Virus record (IMG/VR): IMGVR_UViG_3300009431_000652
Location: 1-28,700 of that record
DNA length: 28,700 nucleotides
Reading direction: 5' to 3' (one strand)
From: a virus
The notes under the pieces are model-generated. The model was not told the DNA's origin. It saw nothing but the letters and a program-made list of their open reading frames with translations, and ran no database searches. The position numbers and the translations under genes were made by a program. Each line of letters opens with the position of its first letter. Positions within the stretch are counted from its first letter, which is position 1. Positions 21,191 to 27,620 of this stretch are shown here, in pieces.

Positions 21191-21997
21191 CTAGAAATAC
21201 TTCATAATTGTTGATAGCGAGTTGGTGATCTCATCCTGTGGCTGAGATGGCATAAAGATCAACTCAAAGTCACTTGGCATGATAAACCAATCGTGCCGGG
21301 CGAGCGTGGATTCGATGTTGGTTTCGATGACTTGAATAGTGCCTTTGTTCTGGTGGTACTTCATGTGTAACTGAACTTGCTCAATACGTTGCTGGTCCGG
21401 CGCTTGGACCCCGTGGCCACGACATCCAAATTTGATAATGTATTCGTCGTCATTGAGCTTCCTTAATTCTTCAAAGAACAATGGATCATTGACAACCTTG
21501 CCGGTACGATGGGCGACAATCTTAACCAATTTCTCGAAGTCCTCAAAATCACGTTTCGGCCCGTCTATTGGCCCATCGTTCGCTTCCTCTAGTGCTTTGA
21601 TTAACTCATAGACTACTGTATCTTCACGGCCAGCAAAGTACTCTCTGTTGAGATTGAATATCTTCTTTGTCACCCACACTGGGTCGCCACGAAGATCATA
21701 ACTTTGTCGTTCAATGATAACATCAAATTTGGTTCCAAACCGTAACTGTACTGTGCCGACGCCTTCTCCCCATTGTATCTTGTCGAAGAATATTCGTTTG
21801 GCGGTTTTCTGACCCAGCGGATGTTGACTCACCATCTGAGTTGTGTAATCAAGATTGAAGCGGTGCATTGGCAGGTCACGGTCTCTATCGGGAGTCTCAA
21901 AGTTGGGACTACGTTCTTTGGCGTCTTTGCGAGTTTCGTTATCGAAGCCGAAAATCTCGTAGCCTTCTTTTTGTAGATACCGCTTGAAGTCCATCAT
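21191..21997 (-). CDS. Hypothetical protein with capsid-targeting-like N-terminus
   Basis: 268 residues, family not recognised. It begins M-MDFKRYLQKEGYEIFGFD, where MDFKRYLxxE follows the tag shared by four other proteins here. The body is mixed alpha/beta: VGTVQLRFGTKFDVIIERQ, a charged middle with DGPKRDFEDFEKLVKIV, and a late beta segment ending in SDFELIFMPS. A TATATA element lies 27 nt before the ATG, the same spacing as at 26180. I infer a virion-associated role from the tag only. Confidence 0.68.
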   Translation of the reverse strand: MMDFKRYLQKEGYEIFGFDNETRKDAKERSPNFETPDRDRDLPMHRFNLDYTTQMVSQHPLGQKTAKRIFFDKIQWGEGVGTVQLRFGTKFDVIIERQSYDLRGDPVWVTKKIFNLNREYFAGREDTVVYELIKALEEANDGPIDGPKRDFEDFEKLVKIVAHRTGKVVNDPLFFEELRKLNDDEYIIKFGCRGHGVQAPDQQRIEQVQLHMKYHQNKGTIQVIETNIESTLARHDWFIMPSDFELIFMPSQPQDEITNSLSTIMKYF

Positions 21998-22024
21998 GCA
22001 TTCCGTTTCTTGTTAGTCACTAGC

Positions 22025-22030
22025 TATATA
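22025..22030. promoter_or_regulatory. TATATA element between divergent tagged genes
   Basis: Palindromic TATATA, 27 nt before the minus-strand ATG 21997 and 19 nt before the plus-strand ATG 22050. Same element and same 27-nt spacing as 26208-26213. A candidate -10 box for a phage late sigma factor, usable in either direction. Confidence 0.3.
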
Positions 22031-22049
22031 ACCTTCGAGGAAGAGAAAA

Positions 22050-22427
22050 ATGCATTTCAGAGTTTGGTTTGAGGCTACACTTAGTCACGACACGGCAAAA
22101 ACATTCGTACTCGACGCTATCGGCGCTGGCGACAGCGATGCCGAAGAACAAAGTGATTTGTTGGGTTCGGTGATCGGCCGTTATCAGGATTTGGCCGACA
22201 AGTTAACAAAATACAGTGAATTGGAACCATACGCTTCAGAGATTGCCGGTTTCATTCACGCCAGCGGCAAGAAGACACTACAACAACTCATCGATTTCAT
22301 TGCCGGGCTAGACAACCCAGAGACCGTTCGCCCAAAACAAGCTCCCAGTGTAGGTCCAGGTGGCCTACCCACTGCTTCTAGCGATACCCAGCCGCAAGAA
22401 CCAGAACTTACAGGAGGGGCAGTATAG
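22050..22427 (+). CDS. Small helical protein with capsid-targeting-like N-terminus
   Basis: 125 residues, not recognised. MHFRVWFEA at the start matches the shared tag, with F-E-A a possible processing site. Residues 10-88 are helical (DAEEQSDLLGSVIGRY, KKTLQQLIDFIAGL), and the tail is Pro/Gly/Gln-rich. GAGGAAG is before the ATG. Size and tag recall T4 internal proteins IPI-IPIII. It touches the next gene by one nucleotide. Confidence 0.68.
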   Translation: MHFRVWFEATLSHDTAKTFVLDAIGAGDSDAEEQSDLLGSVIGRYQDLADKLTKYSELEPYASEIAGFIHASGKKTLQQLIDFIAGLDNPETVRPKQAPSVGPGGLPTASSDTQPQEPELTGGAV

Positions 22428-22636
22428 TGAAGAGACCACTCTTGAAGAAGAACGTAGACACAAGCAGTTTAGAGCCAGGTGGTGGTCATTCCACAATAGT
22501 AGCTGGAAACGACGTGCTCACTCACCGCAGCGCCGGATTGAAATGCCTGAGACAGTCAACAGGGCGATACGAAGCCACTCGATCAGCGTTAGAGCGCCGT
22601 ATTGAAACAGGAATTCAATTCTTGGTCGACGATTAG
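22427..22636 (+). CDS. Small basic protein
   Basis: 69 residues from GTG 22427, supported by GGAGGGG about 8 nt before it. Basic N-terminus (MKRPLLKKN), a Gly/Ser middle and an Arg-rich helix (RYEATRSALERRIETG). Small and basic, as expected of DNA-binding or internal virion proteins, but no family recognised. Its TAG overlaps the stop of the convergent acetyltransferase gene. Confidence 0.58.
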   Translation: MKRPLLKKNVDTSSLEPGGGHSTIVAGNDVLTHRSAGLKCLRQSTGRYEATRSALERRIETGIQFLVDD

Positions 22637-23568
22637 CTTTTTTGTGGAGGTGCAGCTTGTGGTGCCGGGGCTTGTGGAGGCGGAGCGTCTTGAGCAGATT
22701 TGCCCCCTCCTCCTGGACGAAGAGCCTTTTGGTTTCTTGTACGAGCGGCTTGTAAACGGCTGTTTGTTGTTTGCCATTTATTCGATTGTACTTGCCAGAG
22801 GGATTGCTGGCTAACCTCTCCGATGTTCGGTGTGGTCATGCCGCCACGTGAACGGTCATAGATCAAATTCACAGAAGACCATTCTCGCCTAAGCGCAAAA
22901 GCATCTTGGAGTGTGCCATCTATGCGAAACCCCTTCTTCCAGAACAATTCGACACTAGCATCATTACTGCATTGAGCGCCGATAGTGCCACTTAAAGTGG
23001 CCAGCATTTTGTCTATTAGACGGGACGCAATACCCTGTCGCCTGTAATCAGGGTCTGTAAGCGTTTCAACTACACTCCAATCCGTGGGAGCGTATTTGTT
23101 TTTGGCTGCCTTTAGAACGCCAGTATCCCCAATGCGAAACTCGATTTCATCATCAAAAGAAGCGTTTCGCTGTTCCGGTCTACGAACCTCAACATCATCC
23201 GCTTGGTTGGCTTCGCCTATTGGCGAAGCCAACATTCGACTACGTAATCTTTCGCTTTGTTCTCCACGGCGACTAATTGGCGACCTTAGATCAAAGTCGC
23301 CTCGGTTGAGCCTTCGGCCCAACCTCGCCTCCAAACAACCTACACACAACTTCTCCGCTGGCTTCTCTTGCACAGTTTGTTGCCAAACATCGTCTTGGAG
23401 CATAAACTGGTACTCACCTAACCTGGCAACATTTTCTCCACAATCTGTGCAATTGAATAGTGGTAGCTGCTTGGCGATCTCTCGGCGTTCAGCGGCCGAG
23501 TAGGCAAGGCCATTGGCGGGCGCAAGGGGAGCGAACTCATTTCGTTCGTACCAATGCGCAAACTTCAT
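22633..23568 (-). CDS. Zinc-finger plus GNAT acetyltransferase protein with capsid-targeting-like N-terminus
   Basis: 311 residues. MKFAHWYE matches the shared tag; I use ATG 23568 for that reason (ATG 23577 adds three residues). Residues 38-92 hold a zinc module, C40-T-D-C43 and C75-V-G-C78, ending in EARLGRRLNRGDF. Residues about 140-235 are a GNAT domain with WSVVETLTDPDYRRQGIASRLIDKML, where RRQGIA is the acetyl-CoA loop. The tail is Ala/Pro/Gln-rich. It probably transfers acetyl groups to an unknown host or phage target. The zinc module resembles a known small bacterial domain of uncertain role. A 12-bp hairpin lies in the linker between the domains. Confidence 0.75.
   Translation of the reverse strand: MKFAHWYERNEFAPLAPANGLAYSAAERREIAKQLPLFNCTDCGENVARLGEYQFMLQDDVWQQTVQEKPAEKLCVGCLEARLGRRLNRGDFDLRSPISRRGEQSERLRSRMLASPIGEANQADDVEVRRPEQRNASFDDEIEFRIGDTGVLKAAKNKYAPTDWSVVETLTDPDYRRQGIASRLIDKMLATLSGTIGAQCSNDASVELFWKKGFRIDGTLQDAFALRREWSSVNLIYDRSRGGMTTPNIGEVSQQSLWQVQSNKWQTTNSRLQAARTRNQKALRPGGGGKSAQDAPPPQAPAPQAAPPQKS
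23206..23233. repeat. Perfect inverted repeat in the acetyltransferase gene, 12-bp arms, 4-nt loop
   Basis: Arms 23206-23217 (GTTGGCTTCGCC) and 23222-23233 are exact complements around TATT. It encodes about residues 112-122, the linker between the zinc and GNAT domains. As expected of a palindrome, both strands encode the same LASPIGEA peptide in one frame. Confidence 0.93.
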
Positions 23569-23611
23569 CTCTACCATGAAGGTATGTAGCAGAGACGCCC
23601 AGAATTAACCT

Positions 23612-23695
23612 TCATTCATAGGGTGGGCGTGAGAGCATGTTCAGGGCGATAACAAGCCAGAACACTATGATCGCTACAAGGATTATGTAAATCAT
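23612..23695 (-). CDS. Tiny single-pass membrane protein (27 residues)
   Basis: ATG 23695 overlaps the TGA of the upstream gene (ATGA) and has GGAGGGT 5 nt before it. The product MIYIILVAIIVFWLVIALNM plus a short RPPYE-type tail is one membrane helix. Ribosome site, coupling and clean hydrophobicity argue for a real small gene. Phages encode such proteins for lysis control or host membrane effects; which applies here is unknown. Confidence 0.6.
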   Translation of the reverse strand: MIYIILVAIIVFWLVIALNMLSRPPYE

Positions 23696-23907
23696 CGAAC
23701 ACCCTCCACTTGATGCAACCAGTACCAGCCGCCGAATTTGTCTCGTTTTGACACCAAGCCCATACGATAGGCATGATTATGTAATCTGTTGTGGGTGTAC
23801 TGATAGTGCGATTCCGTCGCTAAGTTCTGATTGGAATAAAGAGTCTTGCTTGCTGTCCTAGACTCATGGACTAAACTTAACAAACGCTTCCTATCTGCTT
23901 CCGACAT
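23692..23907 (-). CDS. Small hypothetical basic protein
   Basis: 71 residues, not recognised. Helical with many His, Arg and Tyr (SHYQYTHNRLHNHAYRMG), then a strand GGWYWLHQV, a layout like a small winged DNA-binding fold. AGGAAG is before ATG 23907. It lies 8 nt after the UvsW-like helicase stop and is coupled to the tiny membrane protein. Confidence 0.6.
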   Translation of the reverse strand: MSEADRKRLLSLVHESRTASKTLYSNQNLATESHYQYTHNRLHNHAYRMGLVSKRDKFGGWYWLHQVEGVR

Positions 23908-23915
23908 GCTTCCTC

Positions 23916-25337
23916 CTAGAACTCCTCCCTGACAGTCACCGAATGACCCTCATTGCGCAGAATTCGCATCCGTTCTTCTGAGTGCTTGGTCAGGTAGGGA
24001 TTGATTTTGTAATAAAAGTCGTAGTAATTCAAGCCGAGTTTATCATCGGCGGTGCGCAATCCTCGACCCATTCGCTGAATCACCATATGCTCGGCCCGGC
24101 CGCCAGCGCAATTGACCAGGTTGTGGATGAAGACGTTGACTCCCTTGTTGACGATTCTATCAATAGCGATGCCCACGAAGTCTCCTTCGTGGTGTCTCAA
24201 GTGCTCAACCGTCATCCTACGGATCGTCTTCTTCTGACTTCCGTGTAGCCAAAAAGCTCCTGGGATCATCTCCATCAATCGTTCGCCGTGTTCAATGCGG
24301 TCGACTACCAACAAGGTACGACCCTTGAGCTTGGTATTGACGAGCTTGGCCACTGCCTTGTTAAGAAACTCATTCTGAGCGATTCCGAAAGTAACAGCAT
24401 CTTGGTAGATGTCGTACTGTCTATGTGGCTCATTGATGACGTAGAAGACACACTCAGAAGAAGAGAGAATATCTCTGCCTTGCAATTCGGCGGTAGTAAG
24501 TTTTCCGCTTTCTACGGTACTGGTGCGAAGCACACCGCCGATATGACCTTTTACTCGGTACTTCTGCACCTTGTCTTTGCCGCCATATTTGAAAGGCGTA
24601 GCGGAGAAACCAATCCGAACATCGGCTTTGTTTAGTTGCTTGTAAAGTTGGATACACCTCGGTGACATCATATCGTGTATTTCATCAACAATGAGTGCTC
24701 GTATTTTCGGATAGATTGCTTGCAGCTTAGGGGCGCTGTTGATAAGACAGACCGTGATATAGTTAGGTTCTTTCACATCACCAAAAAACATACCTACATC
24801 ATCAAAGCCAAACTTCCGTATTTCTTCATAATTCTGGTAGACCAGTTCTTTTGTGTCCACGATCACCAATGCTGGTGTTTTAGGTGGCAGGCACTTCAAC
24901 ACATTCAGCATGATAAACGTCTTGCCAGCAGATGTTGGCGCATGAATGATGCCACGCTTGTATTTGAGGGCTTGATTAGTTAAGTCAATTTGGTAATCTC
25001 GTAGTACCACTGGCTTTTCGTGATCTCGACACCACAAGAAGTCTTCACCAACAGACCCTCTCAGGAAATTGAGTGGCTGTCTGTTGTCGGCAATGGAATA
25101 TTCTACCTCAAGCAACTTGAGAGCAAGCTGGACCTCTGGAAGTAGCCCTGTTAAGAACTGGCCAACTTTTCGTGTGAAGAAGTCCCTGAATCCATCCCAC
25201 TTCTTTTGTTGAAACAATGGATTGTGGTAGTAACCTTTTTCCCTAAACCGAAACGCCTTCCAGAGCTTATCCTTTAACCACTCATTGTCCGTTTGTAACC
25301 GGGAGTAAACTGTCCCGATCTTGAGTACCGTGCGCAT
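23916..25337 (-). CDS. UvsW-type superfamily 2 DNA helicase
   Basis: Branch-migration helicase used in recombination-dependent replication and repair. 473 residues, like T4 UvsW. An N-terminal domain (1-105) with WDGFRDFF and FLTGLLPEV is followed by the Q-like RDYQ (113-116), motif I APTSAGKT (133-140), VIVDTKELV, motif II DEIH (218-221), motif III SATP (245-248), a short Rec2 domain with LVVDRIEHGERLM and VNKGVNV, and motif VI QRMGRGLR. All core motifs are intact. It fits with the gp32-like SSB and UvsY-like candidate as a T4-style recombination set. No clear ribosome site before ATG 25337. Confidence 0.88.
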   Translation of the reverse strand: MRTVLKIGTVYSRLQTDNEWLKDKLWKAFRFREKGYYHNPLFQQKKWDGFRDFFTRKVGQFLTGLLPEVQLALKLLEVEYSIADNRQPLNFLRGSVGEDFLWCRDHEKPVVLRDYQIDLTNQALKYKRGIIHAPTSAGKTFIMLNVLKCLPPKTPALVIVDTKELVYQNYEEIRKFGFDDVGMFFGDVKEPNYITVCLINSAPKLQAIYPKIRALIVDEIHDMMSPRCIQLYKQLNKADVRIGFSATPFKYGGKDKVQKYRVKGHIGGVLRTSTVESGKLTTAELQGRDILSSSECVFYVINEPHRQYDIYQDAVTFGIAQNEFLNKAVAKLVNTKLKGRTLLVVDRIEHGERLMEMIPGAFWLHGSQKKTIRRMTVEHLRHHEGDFVGIAIDRIVNKGVNVFIHNLVNCAGGRAEHMVIQRMGRGLRTADDKLGLNYYDFYYKINPYLTKHSEERMRILRNEGHSVTVREEF

Positions 25338-25395
25338 ATTATGTCTATCGACAAATTCCCCTGTTTTCTTGATGTTTTCCTAGTAGGCAGGCGTA

Positions 25396-25755
25396 TTAAG
25401 TACACAATTCTAGGAGTTCTTTTTGTGCGGCTATGCGCTCTTCATATGCAGCGATAAGAGTGAGAGCTTCAGCCTCCGTGATAAGTTCACTTTGCATCCA
25501 AAGACCGTTGTAGGTGTCACGGTAATTAACATATAATCTAGCTGTCACCCTAAGTCCCTGAACAACCGAATCTTCAGGATTGACGAGAAGAACGTCCTTA
25601 ATACCAACTCGCTCAATCCCGCCATTGGTCGCTTTACGTTTGTTATATGCGATATCACCAGCTACGAACGTAGTAGGAAAGGCGTACGTAACTTCTTCCG
25701 TGACACAACCACCAACCTCCGCACCGCCTGATGGCGTTTCCTGATACACGGTCAT
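25396..25755 (-). CDS. Probable phage structural protein
   Basis: 119 residues. GGCVTEEVTYAFPTTF, VAGDIAYNKRKATNGGIERVGIKDV and a late YVNYRDTYNGLWMQSELI, then a helical tail (AEALTLIAAYEERIAAQ). The Tyr/aromatic beta blocks and Y-RDTYN-LW motif look like small conserved phage virion proteins I have seen next to tail or capsid decorations, but I cannot name the family. Overlaps the gene upstream by one nt (TAATG), so the pair is coupled. Confidence 0.6.
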   Translation of the reverse strand: MTVYQETPSGGAEVGGCVTEEVTYAFPTTFVAGDIAYNKRKATNGGIERVGIKDVLLVNPEDSVVQGLRVTARLYVNYRDTYNGLWMQSELITEAEALTLIAAYEERIAAQKELLELCT

Positions 25756-26180
25756 TAGTTCTCCCGTCTACTACGCAAAGTGAATGTAGGAGTGAAAGCA
25801 AGTTCGTCCCCTACCAAAAGCGACCGACTCTGCTCAAATCTCTCACACCAGAGAATCTTGCCAGATGTTGCGCCGACGACATAGTAGCCATACACGTCAC
25901 CGCCTGTTGCCCCGCAGGTCCAGCTTTGCTCTGCACTGTACTCTGCCTCTGCTTCGTTAGAGGCATTGAGCGCCGCCGCTTTCCAACCCGCACGGGTTAG
26001 CGTCTTTCGAGCATAGCTTGTGAAATCGGCCTCTGTGAAATCTGTCAGTGTTGTGGTGTTGATCGGCGTGTAATCATTCTGGAATAGCCGCAACGAGAAA
26101 GATTCATCAGTTGACAAGGCGTCCTTCAACGCCTTATCCAGAAGTTCCAACTCGCCTTCGTTTGTAACAACAATTGCCAT
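25755..26180 (-). CDS. Probable phage structural protein
   Basis: 141 residues. MAIVVTNEGELELLDKAL, LRLFQNDYTP, a Thr-rich block with DFTEADFTSYA, then QSWTCG, YGYYVVGATSGKILWCERFEQ and a final FTPTFTLR strand. This order recurs in a group of small phage virion proteins (N-terminal NEGE helix, ND-TP turn, GYYV strand with E-RF). Function within the particle unknown. A TATATA element lies 27 nt before ATG 26180, suggesting late expression. Confidence 0.65.
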   Translation of the reverse strand: MAIVVTNEGELELLDKALKDALSTDESFSLRLFQNDYTPINTTTLTDFTEADFTSYARKTLTRAGWKAAALNASNEAEAEYSAEQSWTCGATGGDVYGYYVVGATSGKILWCERFEQSRSLLVGDELAFTPTFTLRSRREN

Positions 26181-26207
26181 AACGTCCCCTCAATTCATCG
26201 TCTGTGA

Positions 26208-26213
26208 TATATA
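26208..26213. promoter_or_regulatory. TATATA element upstream of the virion-like genes
   Basis: Palindromic TATATA within a divergent 95-bp gap, 27 nt before minus-strand ATG 26180 and 62 nt before plus-strand ATG 26276. Same spacing as at 22025-22030. Candidate late promoter -10 element. Confidence 0.3.
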
Positions 26214-26275
26214 GACGAGAAAGAGTAAAGAGTTGAGCCCGACAAGCCGATACTACAGACTAGGAGGCATTACCT

Positions 26276-26767
26276 ATGGCAAAAGAGGCCAAGAAGGATA
26301 AGAAAACACAGAGTTGTAGCACCAAGGTGGGAGCGGGAGAGGAATACCGTATTCTAGCCCATGATCGCAAGCAAGACGTTTACCGCCTCATTCCTATGAC
26401 AAAACGGGACGAATCCTTCTCTTCAAACCTACGAGGCGAATCACTCGTCCTTCCCCGTTATGCGTGCTGCCGAGCGTTCGTGTTCCCCGTCACTACAGAA
26501 TACCCGACTTTCATCACCGAGAATGAACTAATTGCATTTGAGTGGGCGGAAGAAAATTGTATCGAGGAACGCAATTTGCCGAAATGGTGGCAACCGGAGT
26601 TCGCCGACAAAGTCGGGTACTCTGCCTATACTAGCTATGACGGTAAGAGACACGAAAACCCATATGATTGCGGCGGATACTATGACCCTGACTACTATAT
26701 GTACATGACAAGAGAAGCGCTACGACGTATGCGTGACGAAGACCAAGAATTGGAATATTACATCTAG
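26276..26767 (+). CDS. Hypothetical protein
   Basis: 163 residues, not recognised. A Lys-rich start (AKEAKKDKKTQ), a beta middle (EEYRILAHDRKQDVYRLIPM), CCRAFVFPV, then an acidic helix and a Tyr/Asp-rich C-terminus (GYYDPDYYMYM). GGAGG stands about 9 nt before ATG. Followed 8 nt later by a small membrane protein gene. Confidence 0.65.
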   Translation: MAKEAKKDKKTQSCSTKVGAGEEYRILAHDRKQDVYRLIPMTKRDESFSSNLRGESLVLPRYACCRAFVFPVTTEYPTFITENELIAFEWAEENCIEERNLPKWWQPEFADKVGYSAYTSYDGKRHENPYDCGGYYDPDYYMYMTREALRRMRDEDQELEYYI

Positions 26768-26775
26768 TAGGTCAT

Positions 26776-26922
26776 ATGAATGTTCTGAAACAGTCGTGGT
26801 TCTGGGCCGTACTCATTGGCCTTGTGCTCGGCTTTTACGCTGGATACCATGTAGGATTGGTAACTGGCTACGACCGTGTTCTGGAAACACTCCACGGAGT
26901 GACTCATCCGACAAATACTTAA
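26776..26922 (+). CDS. Small single-pass membrane protein (48 residues)
   Basis: ATG 26776 with TAGG 5 nt before. One membrane helix, SWFWAVLIGLVLGFYAGYHVG, with Gly spaced for helix packing, and a short polar C-terminus (YDRVLETLHGVTHPT). Likely co-transcribed with the preceding gene. Function unknown. Confidence 0.62.
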   Translation: MNVLKQSWFWAVLIGLVLGFYAGYHVGLVTGYDRVLETLHGVTHPTNT

Positions 26923-26999
26923 CGGAATTTTCCGCATAAAACAAATCAGCAAAGACAGGGCATAGCGTTCCCTGTCACAGTCGTCGCAAGCCTCAAATT

Positions 27000-27072
27000 G
27001 GTTGCGTGAGTGTACTGGGTGCAACACCAGGCTTTGAACCTGGCCGTGCGGGTTCGATTCCCGCCGCTGCCG
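27000..27072 (+). tRNA. tRNA-Gln (anticodon TTG), atypical D arm
   Basis: Anticodon arm 27027-27043 is a perfect 5-bp stem with loop CTTTGAA, giving TTG, which reads CAA. T arm 27048-27064 is perfect (GCGGG-TTCGATT-CCCGC). A variable loop of four joins them. The acceptor arm GGTTGCG (27000-27006) with CGCTGCC (27065-27071) has one G-T wobble and one T-T mismatch. The D arm does not make a standard 4-bp stem in register. No CCA is encoded. It is either a functional but divergent phage tRNA or a decaying one. Confidence 0.6.
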
Positions 27073-27124
27073 ATTTCTCTGTATGGAACCCCTTGTGTCG
27101 TGTTAAGATGGGTTCGAGGTAAAC

Positions 27125-27165
27125 AAAAACCCTCCTCAGACCGTGTCGATCTGGGGAGGGTTTTT
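27125..27165 (+). terminator. Rho-independent terminator after the tRNA
   Basis: Arms 27125-27140 and 27150-27165 pair over 16 bp with one wobble (AAAAACCCTCC / GGAGGGTTTTT at the base), 9-nt loop, ending in five T. The A/T ends make it possible in both directions. It separates the tRNA and upstream genes from the two-component pair. Confidence 0.88.
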
Positions 27166-27202
27166 CATAAATAGGAGGAATATCTATAACGGGTAATCCT
27201 CT

Positions 27203-27619
27203 ATGGCGAACTACACCTTTCTGCTAGTTGAAGATGACGAAGTTGACATCATGGCCGTTCAGCGTGCCTTCAAGATGGCAAATATCCTTAATCCGTTGTT
27301 CATTGCTAACAACGGATTGGAGGCACTGGATTATCTACGAGGAGAGAATGGTAGAAAGCAAGTCACCTGGCCATACATTGTCTTGCTCGATTTGAACATG
27401 CCGCAGATGGATGGCTTGGAGTTCTTAACCGAAATCCGAAAAGACCATGAGCTACGACGATCACCGATTGTTGTTCTCACCTCTTCAAAAGACGATACAG
27501 ACGTAGCCGGAGCGTATGACAAACAAGTTGCTGGCTACCTATGCAAGCCAGTTACAGTAGCGAAAATGGTCGAGTGTATGGCCGCCTTGGGGCATTACTG
27601 GGCGCTGTGCGAGATGTAA
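27203..27619 (+). CDS. Single-domain response regulator (Rcp1/CheY-like)
   Basis: 138 residues, one receiver domain and no output domain. Phosphorylation site Asp63 in LLDLNMP; acidic pocket D11-D12; Thr93/Ser94 in VLTSS; Lys115 in CKP. The sequence is closest in style to the Rcp1-type regulators that accept phosphate from phytochrome-like kinases. The kinase gene follows after one nucleotide, so they are surely a pair. AGGAGG is 24 nt before the ATG, too far for normal use; a 5-bp hairpin (27175-27179 with 27197-27201) covers it. The phosphorylated regulator probably acts by protein contact. Confidence 0.9.
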   Translation: MANYTFLLVEDDEVDIMAVQRAFKMANILNPLFIANNGLEALDYLRGENGRKQVTWPYIVLLDLNMPQMDGLEFLTEIRKDHELRRSPIVVLTSSKDDTDVAGAYDKQVAGYLCKPVTVAKMVECMAALGHYWALCEM

Positions 27620-27620
27620 G

